Assembly: GCF_002277815.1 (NCBI RefSeq)
Contig: NZ_NKJI01000011.1
Location: forward strand, 154,927-218,926
Reading direction: 5' to 3'
Length of the DNA: 64,000 bases
DNA from: Pseudomonas sp. ERMR1:02
GTDB lineage: Bacteria; Pseudomonadota; Gammaproteobacteria; Pseudomonadales; Pseudomonadaceae
Shown: in pieces, positions 18,993 to 27,745 of the stretch
How positions within the stretch are numbered: the stretch's first letter is position 1
Layout of the letters: every line of letters begins with the position of its first letter
Made by a program: the position numbers and the translations under genes
The notes under the pieces: generated by a model
The model's database searches: none
Told to the model about the DNA's origin: nothing
What the model saw: only the letters and a program-made list of their open reading frames with translations

Positions 18993-19790
18993 ATGAAACG
19001 AATGTTCCGCAATCTGACTTTGCTGGCCTCTATCGGCATGACGTTGTGTTCCTTTACGGCCCCCGCCAATGCAACGCAGGACAAGCTGCGCTTTGGTGTT
19101 GCCGCGGAGCCTTATCCGCCGTTTCTGGTCAAGACACCCACCGGGCAATTCACCGGCTTCGAACCCGACCTGATCCGCGCGCTCTGCGAGCAGATGAAAG
19201 CCGAGTGCGAGATCAAGGAGGTGGCATGGGACGGCATTATTCCGGCGCTGATCGCCACCAAATTCGACGTGCTTTTCAACTCGATGGGAATCAGCCCGGA
19301 ACGTCAGAAGGTGATTGCCTTCTCGCGTCCTTACTATGAGACGACGGGAATCTTCGTCGCCGCCAAGGATGCCAATCTGACGCTGACACCGGAAGGTCTG
19401 GCAGGCAAAGCCATCGGCGTGCAGGGCTCGACCACCAACGCCGAGTTCATCCGGACTGCTTACGGCAACACGTCGGACATCCGTATTTACACGACGCAGG
19501 ACGACTGCAATGCCGACTTGCTGGCTGGTCGTATCGACGTCATGTTCCTCGACAAACTCGGCGATATCGAGTTTCTGAAGTCCCAGGACGGGTTGGCGTA
19601 CGAGGAAAAAGGCACCGGCAGCGTCAAGATGGATCCGTTGCAATATGGCCTTGGAGTAGGGGCGGGGATGCGTAAGGCCGACACCGCGCTCAAGACACGA
19701 ATCGATCAGGCGCTGACGCAATTGCATGAGTCGGGCAAGTACACGCAGATATCGCAAAAGTATTTTCCGATTGATCTGTGGCCGCAATGA
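18993..19790 (+). CDS. Amino-acid-type ABC transporter substrate-binding protein (SBP family 3)
   Basis: From ATG 18993 (AGAAAGGA upstream) the product has 265 residues with a signal peptide (1-26, cleaved after ANA) and the SBP_bac_3 fold: KLRFGVAAEPYPPF at the start, G-F-E-P-D-L near residue 55 and a late hinge segment. Such periplasmic proteins bind basic amino acids or opines. It directly follows the oxidoreductase genes on the same strand, so it likely supplies their substrate, but no permease or ATPase gene follows. A REP pair closes the unit. It may use a transporter encoded elsewhere. Confidence 0.85.
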   Translation: MKRMFRNLTLLASIGMTLCSFTAPANATQDKLRFGVAAEPYPPFLVKTPTGQFTGFEPDLIRALCEQMKAECEIKEVAWDGIIPALIATKFDVLFNSMGISPERQKVIAFSRPYYETTGIFVAAKDANLTLTPEGLAGKAIGVQGSTTNAEFIRTAYGNTSDIRIYTTQDDCNADLLAGRIDVMFLDKLGDIEFLKSQDGLAYEEKGTGSVKMDPLQYGLGVGAGMRKADTALKTRIDQALTQLHESGKYTQISQKYFPIDLWPQ

Positions 19791-19802
19791 AGTCCTGACC
19801 CC

Positions 19803-19902
19803 TGTAGGAGCGAGCCTGCTCGCGAAAAACCCTGGACAACGCGTTCATTCAGACAGCACGCGTTATCGTTGACGTCCATCGCGAGCAGGCTCGCTCCTAC
19901 AG
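19803..19902. repeat. Inverted pair of REP elements
   Basis: CTGTAGGAGCGAGCCTGCTCGCGA at the left end is mirrored by TCGCGAGCAGGCTCGCTCCTACAG at the right end. Between them lie the conserved GACAACGCG and CACGCGTTATCGTTGACGTCCA blocks. It sits after the convergent ends of two units and could act as a transcript-stabilising hairpin. Confidence 0.85.
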
Positions 19903-20081
19903 TTTCCCCAACCGGCTGGCTCATGCCGAACCATCTACCACCCTGCGCATTTTTCAACAAACCGCTCTGAACCGATTGGCGCCTTGACCAGCGTGAATGG
20001 GTACAAGTGCTTACCTTTCCTTTCGCTCCGGTAAACCGACACCCCGGTCGGCGTCGAATTGATTTTTGACAATGCCCGTGG

Positions 20082-20534
20082 CTATTTCACGGTACTTGCT
20101 TGCCGGATATCCCCACAAAAAATATCCCTGTTGCCATCGGTCGATGCAGATCGCACAACGATGGAGTAGTCACCGGAAAGCAGAACCGGCATTGCCACAG
20201 GTGCGCTTCTTGAGAACGTCCAGCCGCGTATGGGTTGGCGTTCGGTGGTGACACGATCATTCATTTCATAGGCGACCGCGCCGGGTTGCTGGCAGCTGCC
20301 TTTATAGATGAAGGAGTAGAGGCGCAAGGGCAGGGAGGCGCCGGTTGGAACACCACTGATGAAGAAACTGAGTCCGGTTTCCTTGCCCCAATCAGATAAG
20401 GTTACATTGCCGATCTGACCGGCGTTCTGCCGGGCGGCAACCAGCGGAACGCTCACTCCCTGGTGTGATGAGGTGGTGCAACCCAAGAGACCGGCGGTGA
20501 GCATTAGCGCTGCGAGCGAGATTTTTAACTTCAT
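20082..20534 (-). CDS. Small lipoprotein of unknown function
   Basis: From ATG 20534, with AGGAGG eight bases upstream, the product has 150 residues. It starts with a lipoprotein signal whose lipobox L-T-A-G-L-L-G-C ends at Cys20, so the mature protein would be lipid-anchored. The rest is a mostly beta-strand domain with two further cysteines (KGSCQQPG and DIFCGD) that could form a disulfide. I do not recognise the family. It stands alone downstream of the transsulfuration genes, with a gap of about 160 bp, and probably has its own promoter. Confidence 0.75.
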   Translation of the reverse strand: MKLKISLAALMLTAGLLGCTTSSHQGVSVPLVAARQNAGQIGNVTLSDWGKETGLSFFISGVPTGASLPLRLYSFIYKGSCQQPGAVAYEMNDRVTTERQPIRGWTFSRSAPVAMPVLLSGDYSIVVRSASTDGNRDIFCGDIRQASTVK

Positions 20535-20697
20535 CGCCAACCTCCTGCGTTGAGAACTGCAATGGGAGATTAACGGGTATAGCTCATATATCGCTTCCTG
20601 GCCGCGTCGAGCGCGCTTTGAGCAATAGGAGACGCGAGCGACGCATCGCCCGCGTTCACCCCCGACCGTCAAGGCCGGGGATGTTCGGCTTTTGCCT

Positions 20698-21882
20698 TCA
20701 GAGCTGAATCGTCGCCAACGCCTGTGCCAGATCCGCACGCAAGTCGTCGACATCCTCGACCCCCACGGACAGCCGCACCAGCGCATCGCCGATACCCAGT
20801 TGCGCACGGGTGTCGGCGGGGATGGTGGCGTGGGTCATGATGGCCGGGTGTTCGATCAGGCTTTCCACGCCGCCCAGGCTCTCGGCCAGGGCGAAAATCT
20901 GCACGCTTTCAAGGAAACGCGTGGAACCGGCGAGGTCAGTTTTCAGGTCGACGGAGATCATCCCGCCGAAGCCACGCATCTGTTGGCGCGCCAGTTCGTG
21001 CTGCGGGTGCGATGGCAAGCCTGGATAGTAGACGCGCGCTACCTGCGGCTGACGTTCCAGCCATTGCGCCAACTCCAGCGCATTGCTGCAGTGGCGTTCC
21101 ATGCGCAGCGCCAGGGTCTTCACGCCACGCAGGGTGAGAAAGGCGTCGAACGGCCCGGCGATGGCACCCACCGCGTTTTGCAGGAAGCCCAGGCGCTCGG
21201 CCAGTTCGGCGTTCTGGCCGACCACGGCGATGCCGCCGATCACGTCGGAGTGGCCGTTCAGGTACTTGGTCGTCGAGTGCAGCACGATGTCGAAACCCAG
21301 TTCCAGCGGGCGCTGAATCCATGGGCTGGCAAAGGTGTTATCGGCCACGCAGATGATGCCGCGGGCACGGCAGATGCGGGCGATGGCAGCGAGATCTGAA
21401 AGACGCAGCAGGGGATTGCTCGGCGTCTCGACCATGACCATCCGTGTGTCGTCCTGCAACGCCGCTTCGAACGCGGTCAGGTCCGTCAGGTCGACGAAGC
21501 TGAAGCGGTGTCCGGCGCTACGTTGGCGCACCTTGTCGAACAGGCGGAAGGTCCCGCCGTACAGATCATTGCCGGAGACAATGTGCGAGCCTGCATCGAG
21601 CAGTTCGAGCACCGTAGAAATTGTCGCCAGCCCGGAAGCGAAGGCGAAGGCCCGGGTGCCACCTTCGAGATCTGCCACGCAGCGTTCCAGAGCAAAGCGT
21701 GTCGGGTTGTGCGAGCGCCCGTAGTCGAAGCCTTTGTGCACGCCGGGGCTGTCTTGCAAGTAGGTGGAGTTGGCATAGATCGGCGGCATCAGCGCCCCGG
21801 TGGTAGGGTCCGGCGTCTGTCCGGCGTGGATCACCCGCGTAGCGAAGCCGCGCGGCGCGGTGTTTTTATCGTGCTGACTCAT
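20698..21882 (-). CDS. Cystathionine gamma-lyase/synthase family PLP enzyme
   Basis: The 394-residue protein is a complete Cys/Met-metabolism PLP enzyme: Y-x-R-S-x-N-P-T (about 54-61), the SGLAT cofactor loop (83-87), and PLP lysine K206 in LHSTTKYLNGHSD. Its start overlaps the end of the cystathionine beta-synthase gene by four bases (ATGA), so the two are translated together. In this pairing the enzyme most likely acts as gamma-lyase, splitting cystathionine to cysteine, 2-oxobutyrate and ammonia in reverse transsulfuration. Sequence alone cannot exclude gamma-synthase activity. It is cytosolic. Confidence 0.9.
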   Translation of the reverse strand: MSQHDKNTAPRGFATRVIHAGQTPDPTTGALMPPIYANSTYLQDSPGVHKGFDYGRSHNPTRFALERCVADLEGGTRAFAFASGLATISTVLELLDAGSHIVSGNDLYGGTFRLFDKVRQRSAGHRFSFVDLTDLTAFEAALQDDTRMVMVETPSNPLLRLSDLAAIARICRARGIICVADNTFASPWIQRPLELGFDIVLHSTTKYLNGHSDVIGGIAVVGQNAELAERLGFLQNAVGAIAGPFDAFLTLRGVKTLALRMERHCSNALELAQWLERQPQVARVYYPGLPSHPQHELARQQMRGFGGMISVDLKTDLAGSTRFLESVQIFALAESLGGVESLIEHPAIMTHATIPADTRAQLGIGDALVRLSVGVEDVDDLRADLAQALATIQL

Positions 21883-23255
21883 GCAAGGGTTCTCCGTAAG
21901 TGATTGAGCATGTCGACCCGGGTAATCAGGCCGTGGAAGCCCGAGGCGTCGGCGATGATTGCCACCAACCCTCGGTCGATGACTACTTCCAGTTCCGCGC
22001 GGGTAGCGTCGGGCGGCAGAGTTTGTAGTTTGTCGGTCATGACGCTGTTGACGGTTTTGCGAAAGAGCGACGCGTCTTCGTGCACCCCCAGCAAAATGTC
22101 GGACTCGTCGATCACCCCGACCAGGCGCTTGCCGCCCGCCAGTACCGGCAGTTGCGAAACATCCGCCAGGCGCATGCGCTGGAACGCGGTGAGCAGGGTG
22201 TCGTCCGGGCTGACGCTGATCACGCGGCCATCCTCGAAGCGTCGTGCGATCAGGTCGCGCAAGTCGCCGTAGCGCTTGCTCGGCAGCAGCCCCTGATCGT
22301 TCATCCACTGATCGTTGTAGACCTTCGACAGGTATCGGGTGCCGGTGTCGCAGACGAAGCTGACCACCCGTTTCGGCTCGGTCTGTTCGCGGCAATACCG
22401 CAGCGCTGCCGCCAGCAAGGTGCCAGTCGACGAACCGCCGAGAATGCCTTCGGCGCGCAGCAGTTGGCGGGCGTGATCGAAGCTTTCCTCGTCGCTGATC
22501 GAATAGGCGTGACGCACGCTGGACAGGTCGCAAATCGATGGGATGAAGTCTTCGCCAATGCCTTCCACGGCCCAGGAGCCGGGGGTGCCGAGGGTGCCGC
22601 TACGGCTGTATTCAGCCATGACTGAACCGACAGGATCGGCCAATACCATCTCAAGGTCCGGCTGCACCCGGCTGAAGAACCGGGTCAGCCCGGTCAGCGT
22701 GCCAGCCGAACCGACGCCGACGACAATGGCGTCCACATCATGCTGGGTCTGCGCCCAGATCTCCGGCGCCGTGCTGCACTCGTGGGCCAGCGGATTGGCC
22801 GGGTTGTTGAACTGATCGGCGAAGAAGGCATCGGGAATTTCCGCGGCCAGGCGCGCGGCAACGTCTTGGTAGTAATCGGGGTGACCCTTGCCGACATCGG
22901 AACGGGTGATGTGCACCTCGGCGCCCATCGCCTTGAGGTGCAGGACTTTCTCGGTAGACATCTTGTCCGGTACCACCAGCACCACCCGGTAGCCCTTGGC
23001 CCGGCCGACCAGCGCCAGGCCCAGGCCGGTATTGCCCGCGGTGGCTTCGACAATGGTGCCCCCGGGCTTGAGGCGGCCGTCGCGCTCGGCGGCGTCGATC
23101 ATCGCCAGGCCAATGCGGTCCTTGATCGATCCGCCGGGGTTCTGTGATTCGAGCTTGAGAAACAGGGTACAGGGACCGGTATCGAAACGGCTGACACGCA
23201 CCAGTGGCGTGTTGCCGATCAGTTCGAGCACGGCAGGGCGGGAGTCGTTGGGCAT
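21879..23255 (-). CDS. Cystathionine beta-synthase
   Basis: From ATG 23255 (GAGGTGAC upstream) the product has 458 residues. The N-terminal fold type II PLP domain shows ELIGNTPLVR (11-20), the PLP lysine K45 in GGSIKDR, and the phosphate-binding GVGSAGT loop. Two CBS domains fill about residues 335-458 (DTLLTAFQRM, LVGVIDESD). It joins homocysteine and serine into cystathionine. The downstream gamma-lyase gene overlaps it by four bases, making a methionine-to-cysteine operon. The C-terminal CBS pair suggests allosteric control by an adenosyl ligand. Intact as sequenced. Confidence 0.92.
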   Translation of the reverse strand: MPNDSRPAVLELIGNTPLVRVSRFDTGPCTLFLKLESQNPGGSIKDRIGLAMIDAAERDGRLKPGGTIVEATAGNTGLGLALVGRAKGYRVVLVVPDKMSTEKVLHLKAMGAEVHITRSDVGKGHPDYYQDVAARLAAEIPDAFFADQFNNPANPLAHECSTAPEIWAQTQHDVDAIVVGVGSAGTLTGLTRFFSRVQPDLEMVLADPVGSVMAEYSRSGTLGTPGSWAVEGIGEDFIPSICDLSSVRHAYSISDEESFDHARQLLRAEGILGGSSTGTLLAAALRYCREQTEPKRVVSFVCDTGTRYLSKVYNDQWMNDQGLLPSKRYGDLRDLIARRFEDGRVISVSPDDTLLTAFQRMRLADVSQLPVLAGGKRLVGVIDESDILLGVHEDASLFRKTVNSVMTDKLQTLPPDATRAELEVVIDRGLVAIIADASGFHGLITRVDMLNHLRRTLA

Positions 23256-23510
23256 GTCGTCACCTCGCTGCTTGGATCCTCGGTGGATTGCCATAAACCG
23301 TCGGCGAGTCATCGCATTGGTTGTGGCAACGCTTCGTCTGGACCATAGGCCTGGATCGCCACACTCGCAACCGTCCGGGTGAAAGTACCCCCGACATTGG
23401 GGAGATTCCCTGCGGTTGGTTGGCTTTGCAGGGAATGCTGATCGTGGGATGGGGGGCATACCCGTTTCTTTGATACCGGCGGCTGGCGGTTCTACACGAC
23501 GAGGGCACCT

Positions 23511-23611
23511 GTAGGAGCGAGCTTGCTCGCGAAAAACGTTTGGACAGCGCGATCATTCAGGCAGCCCGCGTTATCGTTAACGTCCATCGCGAGCGGGCTC
23601 GCTCCTACAGC
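23511..23611. repeat. Inverted pair of REP elements
   Basis: CTGTAGGAGCGAGCTTGCTCGCGAAAAA at the left and CATCGCGAGCGGGCTCGCTCCTACAG at the right, with the same inner blocks as the 19803 pair. The rest of the 23256-23726 gap holds no recognisable gene. Confidence 0.85.
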
Positions 23612-23726
23612 GTAGCCGTGATCATCACCGATTCCACCAGTGTGGGGGGGTTACCCTGCGGCGAAATCAGCCAAAGCAAGGCGCGGGCCAAGAGTCATGA
23701 AACCGTCGATAGAAGTTGTCCAACGG

Positions 23727-24389
23727 CTAGCGAAACCGTACAGGAATCGCCTCGGCAAATGGATAGTAGGAAAACCATGGCCGGGCTTCATCGATGACCC
23801 GCTGGAACGACGGTCGTTGGGTCAAACGGTCGAAGTATGCGCTCAAGTGCAGGCAATCGTCGGGGAACGGCACGAGGGTGCTGGCATAGAATAGGGCGGG
23901 GGCTGCGGAGCAATCGGCAAGACTGAAGTCCGGGCTGGCGACCCAGGTTCTGGAGGCCAACTGGCGCTCGAGCATGCCGTAGGCGGTCAGCAGGGTGGCG
24001 CGTTGTTTCGTCAGGTCGCCGTGGGTGGCGTACAGGCGATCGGCGACGATCTGCTGCATCGGTTCCATGACGTAGTGGTCGAAAAAACGATCCCACAACC
24101 GTACCTGCAACGCGGTGTCCCAATCGTCGGGAATCAGCTGATGCAGGCCGGCATACAACTGGTCCAGATACTCGATGATGACACTCGATTCCGGCACGTT
24201 GCGCTGACGGGCGTGGTCGCGGATCACCGGGAATTTGCCGATCGGCCAAAGCGCTGCGAGTTCCGCCCGGTCGGTTTCGCTGGAAAGGTCGATGATGCGC
24301 TTTTCGAATTCGATGCCGTGTTCGTAGAGCGCGATCAGTACTTTGTGGCAGAACGATGAGAGTGGGTGGTAGTACAGAGTCAGGGACAT
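23727..24389 (-). CDS. Glutathione S-transferase family protein
   Basis: From ATG 24389 (GGAGAAG upstream) the protein has 220 residues. The N-terminal thioredoxin-like domain begins SLTLYYHPLSSFCHKVLIAL, with a serine pair and C14 in the usual catalytic region and an E-S-S-V-I-I-E-Y-L glutathione-binding stretch near residue 70. The helical C-terminal domain (about 90-220) contains the usual FSLADCSAAPAL N-capping motif. It would conjugate or reduce substrates with glutathione in the cytosol; the specific substrate is unknown. It is monocistronic, bordered by REP elements on both sides. Confidence 0.85.
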   Translation of the reverse strand: MSLTLYYHPLSSFCHKVLIALYEHGIEFEKRIIDLSSETDRAELAALWPIGKFPVIRDHARQRNVPESSVIIEYLDQLYAGLHQLIPDDWDTALQVRLWDRFFDHYVMEPMQQIVADRLYATHGDLTKQRATLLTAYGMLERQLASRTWVASPDFSLADCSAAPALFYASTLVPFPDDCLHLSAYFDRLTQRPSFQRVIDEARPWFSYYPFAEAIPVRFR

Positions 24390-24660
24390 CTTGCTTCTCC
24401 TCGGTACGGGGGTGAAAGGCAGTATCGACCATCGTTGGGCAAGGCGCGATGTTCGATATGGGCAGGGGTGAATCGATGAAAACCCGTGGGGTGGACCTTT
24501 AGAGGGTTTGGGATGGAGTGGGGTGGCCGGGATACCCACTGCGCAACGCCTGCGTTCGGCCTATGGAAACGGGGCAGGTAGAGCAAGATCAAAAGCCAGA
24601 GCCAGAGCAAGAACAGCGGCGAGCTCGGCGCTTACACGAAGTTGTGGAAAACACGCAAAC

Positions 24661-24752
24661 CTGTAGGAGCCGGCTTGCTGGCGAAGGCGGAGTATCAGGC
24701 ACTGCATTGTTGACCTGACTGCCGTCTTCGCCAGCAAGCCGGCTCCTACAGT
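24661..24752. repeat. Inverted pair of REP elements, 'TAGGAGCCGGC' family
   Basis: CTGTAGGAGCCGGCTTGCTGGCGAAGGCGG is mirrored by CCGTCTTCGCCAGCAAGCCGGCTCCTACAG. This is the second REP family in the window, with GCCGGC in place of GCGAGC. The rest of the 24390-24779 gap shows nothing gene-like. Confidence 0.85.
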
Positions 24753-24779
24753 GGAAACGGGCTTACTCCCACATTGATT

Positions 24780-26492
24780 TCATTTACCGGCAGTCAGCGG
24801 CGGGGTGCGCGGCGGGATCAGTCGCTTGCTGCCGGTGGACTCGAACGCCGCAGCGAAACGCAGCAGCGCCGAGTCGTCATAGGCGCGGCCTGCAAAGGTC
24901 AGGCCGACAGGCATGCCGATGTCGGGCATGACACCCATTGGCACCGTGACCGTTGGAACGCCCAGATGGCGAATGGCGAGGTTGCCGTTGGCCACCCAGA
25001 CACCGTTGCTCCAGGCGATATCCGCCGATGCCGGGTTGACGTCGGCATCTGCCGGGCCAACGTCGGCGACCGTCGGGAACAGCACCGCATCCAGACCCAG
25101 GCGGTCCATCCAGTCTTCAAGATCGATTTTCCGGGTCTGCTCAAGACCGCGCAAACCATCAGGCACCGTGCTGATGTGGTCCCAGGGCGTGATGCCGCGC
25201 ACGGCCATTTTCACGTATTCGTCCATGCCAGCAGCCAGGTCGCCCTCGCGGTTGGGCAGGGTTCCCGGGTCGTGAGGGAAAATCAGCGGGCCGTCGACAT
25301 CCACCAGGCGATTCAATTTCGGGTCGCCGTTGGCTTGCAGGAAATCATCGAAGGCCCAGGCCGTCAGATCCCACAGCTCGTGATGCAGGAATTCCTTGGA
25401 CACGATGCCGCGATTGAACACTGTCGGCGCGCCGGGACGGTCACCTTCGCAATTGGAGACCAACGGAAAGTCGACCTCGATGACTTCGGCACCGGCGGCT
25501 TCGAGGGCCTTGCGCGCTTGTTCCCAAAGGCTGATCACTGAAGGGCGGGTGTTGATGCGTTGACCCGTCGGGCCACCGATCCCCGGCGCATCGCTGGTGC
25601 CTGCTTCAGGGTCGGCATTGATGTACATACGCGGTATGCCGAAGCGCTTGCCTGCCAGTGAGTCGGCCTTCGCCGCAAGCTCCAGATAGGACGCAGGGCG
25701 CACCGACGCGACGCTCGGAATCGGCACCCAGGGTTGCAGGCGCCACAGGTCACCACGAATATCGGCGTCTTCGGCCACCACCACATCGAGTACTTCGAGC
25801 AGATCGGCCATGGTGCGGGCAAATGGCACGACAACGTCCATGGTCGGCGTCAGCGGCCAGTTGCCACGCACCGAAATCACCCCGCGCGAAGGCGTATAGG
25901 CGCACAAACCGTTGTTCGACGCCGGGCCGCGACCGCTCGACCAGGTTTCTTCGGCCAGACCGAAGGCCGCAAAACTGGCGGCGGTGGCAGTACCGGCGCC
26001 GTTCGACGAGCCCGAGGCAAACGGGGCAGTGAGGTAGGCCGCGTTATACGGGCTCTCGGCACGGCCATAGACCCCGCGCTGCATGCCGCCATTGGCCATC
26101 GGCGGCATATTGGTCTTGCCCAGGCAGATGGCCCCGGCGCCGCGCAGCCGCTCGATGGTGAACGCATCGCGGTAGGCAATCAGGTCCTTGAATGCAGGGC
26201 TGCCTGACGCAGCGGTCAGCCCCTTGACCAGATAACTGTCCTTGGCCGTGTAAGGAATGCCATCGAGCGGGCCCAGGGTCTGGCCTTTGGCGCGACGGGC
26301 ATCTGCGGCCTGCGCTTCGTTGAGTGCATCGGGGTTGCGTACCACCAGCGCATTGAGCGCGGTCGGGGTATCGGGACCGTCGTAGGCGTCGATCCGGGCG
26401 AGATACGCCTGGACCAGTTCGACCGACGTGGTCTGGCCGGATTCGAGCGCGGCGCGCAGTTGGGCAATGGAAACTTCAGTGACTTCGATCAT
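24780..26492 (-). CDS. Amidase-signature (AS) family amidase
   Basis: The 570-residue protein has the Ser-cisSer-Lys core of AS amidases: catalytic Lys84 in GIPYTAKDSY, the cis-serine in ASGSSNGAG (S160/S161) and the nucleophile in TWSSGRGPA (about S184). It hydrolyses a carboxylic amide. There is no signal peptide, so it is cytosolic. The gene is divergent from the ABC transporter of the hydroxyproline cluster and shares its 360-bp upstream region. This suggests that it releases an imported amide- or peptide-bound imino acid, but the substrate is inference. Intact as sequenced. Confidence 0.85.
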   Translation of the reverse strand: MIEVTEVSIAQLRAALESGQTTSVELVQAYLARIDAYDGPDTPTALNALVVRNPDALNEAQAADARRAKGQTLGPLDGIPYTAKDSYLVKGLTAASGSPAFKDLIAYRDAFTIERLRGAGAICLGKTNMPPMANGGMQRGVYGRAESPYNAAYLTAPFASGSSNGAGTATAASFAAFGLAEETWSSGRGPASNNGLCAYTPSRGVISVRGNWPLTPTMDVVVPFARTMADLLEVLDVVVAEDADIRGDLWRLQPWVPIPSVASVRPASYLELAAKADSLAGKRFGIPRMYINADPEAGTSDAPGIGGPTGQRINTRPSVISLWEQARKALEAAGAEVIEVDFPLVSNCEGDRPGAPTVFNRGIVSKEFLHHELWDLTAWAFDDFLQANGDPKLNRLVDVDGPLIFPHDPGTLPNREGDLAAGMDEYVKMAVRGITPWDHISTVPDGLRGLEQTRKIDLEDWMDRLGLDAVLFPTVADVGPADADVNPASADIAWSNGVWVANGNLAIRHLGVPTVTVPMGVMPDIGMPVGLTFAGRAYDDSALLRFAAAFESTGSKRLIPPRTPPLTAGK

Positions 26493-26733
26493 GCGGTGAA
26501 TACCGGCAGCGGAGTGGGAGTACGGTGAGTGTTTGCCTCGCGGTGAAACTTGAGCACAGGGACCTCACTTCTCTTTAAAAGGTTTTTCATAACGTTACTG
26601 GTTGCACAGCCTTACGCGGCGGGGGCTGGATTTCAAGTTTTGCGTCGTATTTTGCACGAAGCCGCGTGTCCTTCTCCTCAAAAGCCCCTTGCGACCGCTC
26701 GGTCACTTTCCCGATAAATTTTTTTCAAGCGTG

Positions 26734-26763
26734 TTGACAGCCGGATTCGTTCAAAACTAATCT
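26734..26763 (+). promoter_or_regulatory. Sigma-70-type promoter of the hydroxyproline transport/catabolism operon
   Basis: TTGACA (26734-26739) and TAATCT (26758-26763) with an 18-bp spacer lie about 90 bp before the binding-protein start. A T-run (26709-26725) just upstream could act as an UP-like element. It is the only good promoter I see before the operon. The rest of the 26493-26850 gap is the shared region with the divergent amidase. Confidence 0.6.
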
Positions 26764-26850
26764 GCATACAGCGCTGCACACATGACGGCGCACAGTGATG
26801 TTGATTTGTACCTTCCTGCCTACAAGAACGAAATCATCGGAGAGGTCAAA

Positions 26851-27693
26851 ATGGCTCGGTTCCTTCCTCGCACCATCCGCAACATGCTCGTTTGTGCATC
26901 CGCCATTGGCGCGCTGCTCAGTCAAGTTCCAGCCCAGGCGGCTGATGTTTCACTCTGGAAAGACATACAGAAAGCCGGCGTCTTGCGTTGCGGAGCGGCG
27001 GTCGCCGCGCCTTATGTCATGCGTGATGCCCGCTCTGGTGAATACAGCGGCTATTTCGTGGACCTGTGCCGGGACTTCGGCGAGAAGGTGTTGAAGGTGA
27101 AGGTCGAGTTCGTCGACACCAACTGGGACAACCTGGTGGCCGGGTTGCAAGGTGGTAAATGGGACATGGCCATGGCGCTTAACCAGACCCCTGAGCGCGC
27201 GCTCGCAGTAGGTTTTTCGGTGCCGGCCACGGACTACCAGGTTTCGTTTCTGATCAACAAGGACAACCCGAAACTGGCGAATGCGGGCAATACCCTTGCC
27301 GATTTCGACAAGCCTGAAGTGACCTTCGCGGTCATGTCGGGGACCGCCCAGGACAAGGCTATTTCCGGATCGATCAAGCAGGGCAAGATCATGCGCCTGC
27401 CGGGTATGGATGAAGTAAGGCTGGCGGTCATGTCCAAGCGCGCCGACGTGCTGGTCGATGCCAGCGACACCAATCACCTGTTCGCCGTGGCCAATCCGGG
27501 CTGGTCGAAGGAAGTCTTGCCCAAGCCCGCACTGGCCAAGCAGGGCGTGGCGTTCGGCGTGCGTCGTGATGTCAGTGCCGCTGACTTGCAGACGCTGAAC
27601 ATCTACATCTCCCAGCGACGCGAGACCGGCGAGATCGACGCCCTGGTCGACAAGGCTTCGCAACTGGCCAACGCCGACAAAACCCCTCAGTAA
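26851..27693 (+). CDS. ABC transporter substrate-binding protein (SBP family 3), hydroxyproline cluster
   Basis: ATG 26851 is preceded by GGAGAGG. The 280-residue product has a signal peptide (1-30, ending PAQA-ADV) and an SBP_bac_3 domain starting WKDIQKAGVLRCG, with the G-Y-F-V-D-L-C-R-D-F motif. It should capture an amino or imino acid in the periplasm and deliver it to the two permeases encoded downstream. Context with hydroxyproline enzymes makes trans-4-hydroxy-L-proline or a close relative the likely ligand. It is the first gene of the operon. Confidence 0.87.
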   Translation: MARFLPRTIRNMLVCASAIGALLSQVPAQAADVSLWKDIQKAGVLRCGAAVAAPYVMRDARSGEYSGYFVDLCRDFGEKVLKVKVEFVDTNWDNLVAGLQGGKWDMAMALNQTPERALAVGFSVPATDYQVSFLINKDNPKLANAGNTLADFDKPEVTFAVMSGTAQDKAISGSIKQGKIMRLPGMDEVRLAVMSKRADVLVDASDTNHLFAVANPGWSKEVLPKPALAKQGVAFGVRRDVSAADLQTLNIYISQRRETGEIDALVDKASQLANADKTPQ

Positions 27694-27745
27694 ACCCTGC
27701 CGATGTCGAGCGCGCGGCGGGCTGCGCGCTCCCGGAGAATGATCA

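Noticed and set aside
20641..20697. Hairpin CCCCGGCC/GGTCGGGG after the gamma-lyase gene as a terminator
   Set aside because: A stem is possible but no T run follows on the minus strand, so I could not support a rho-independent terminator.
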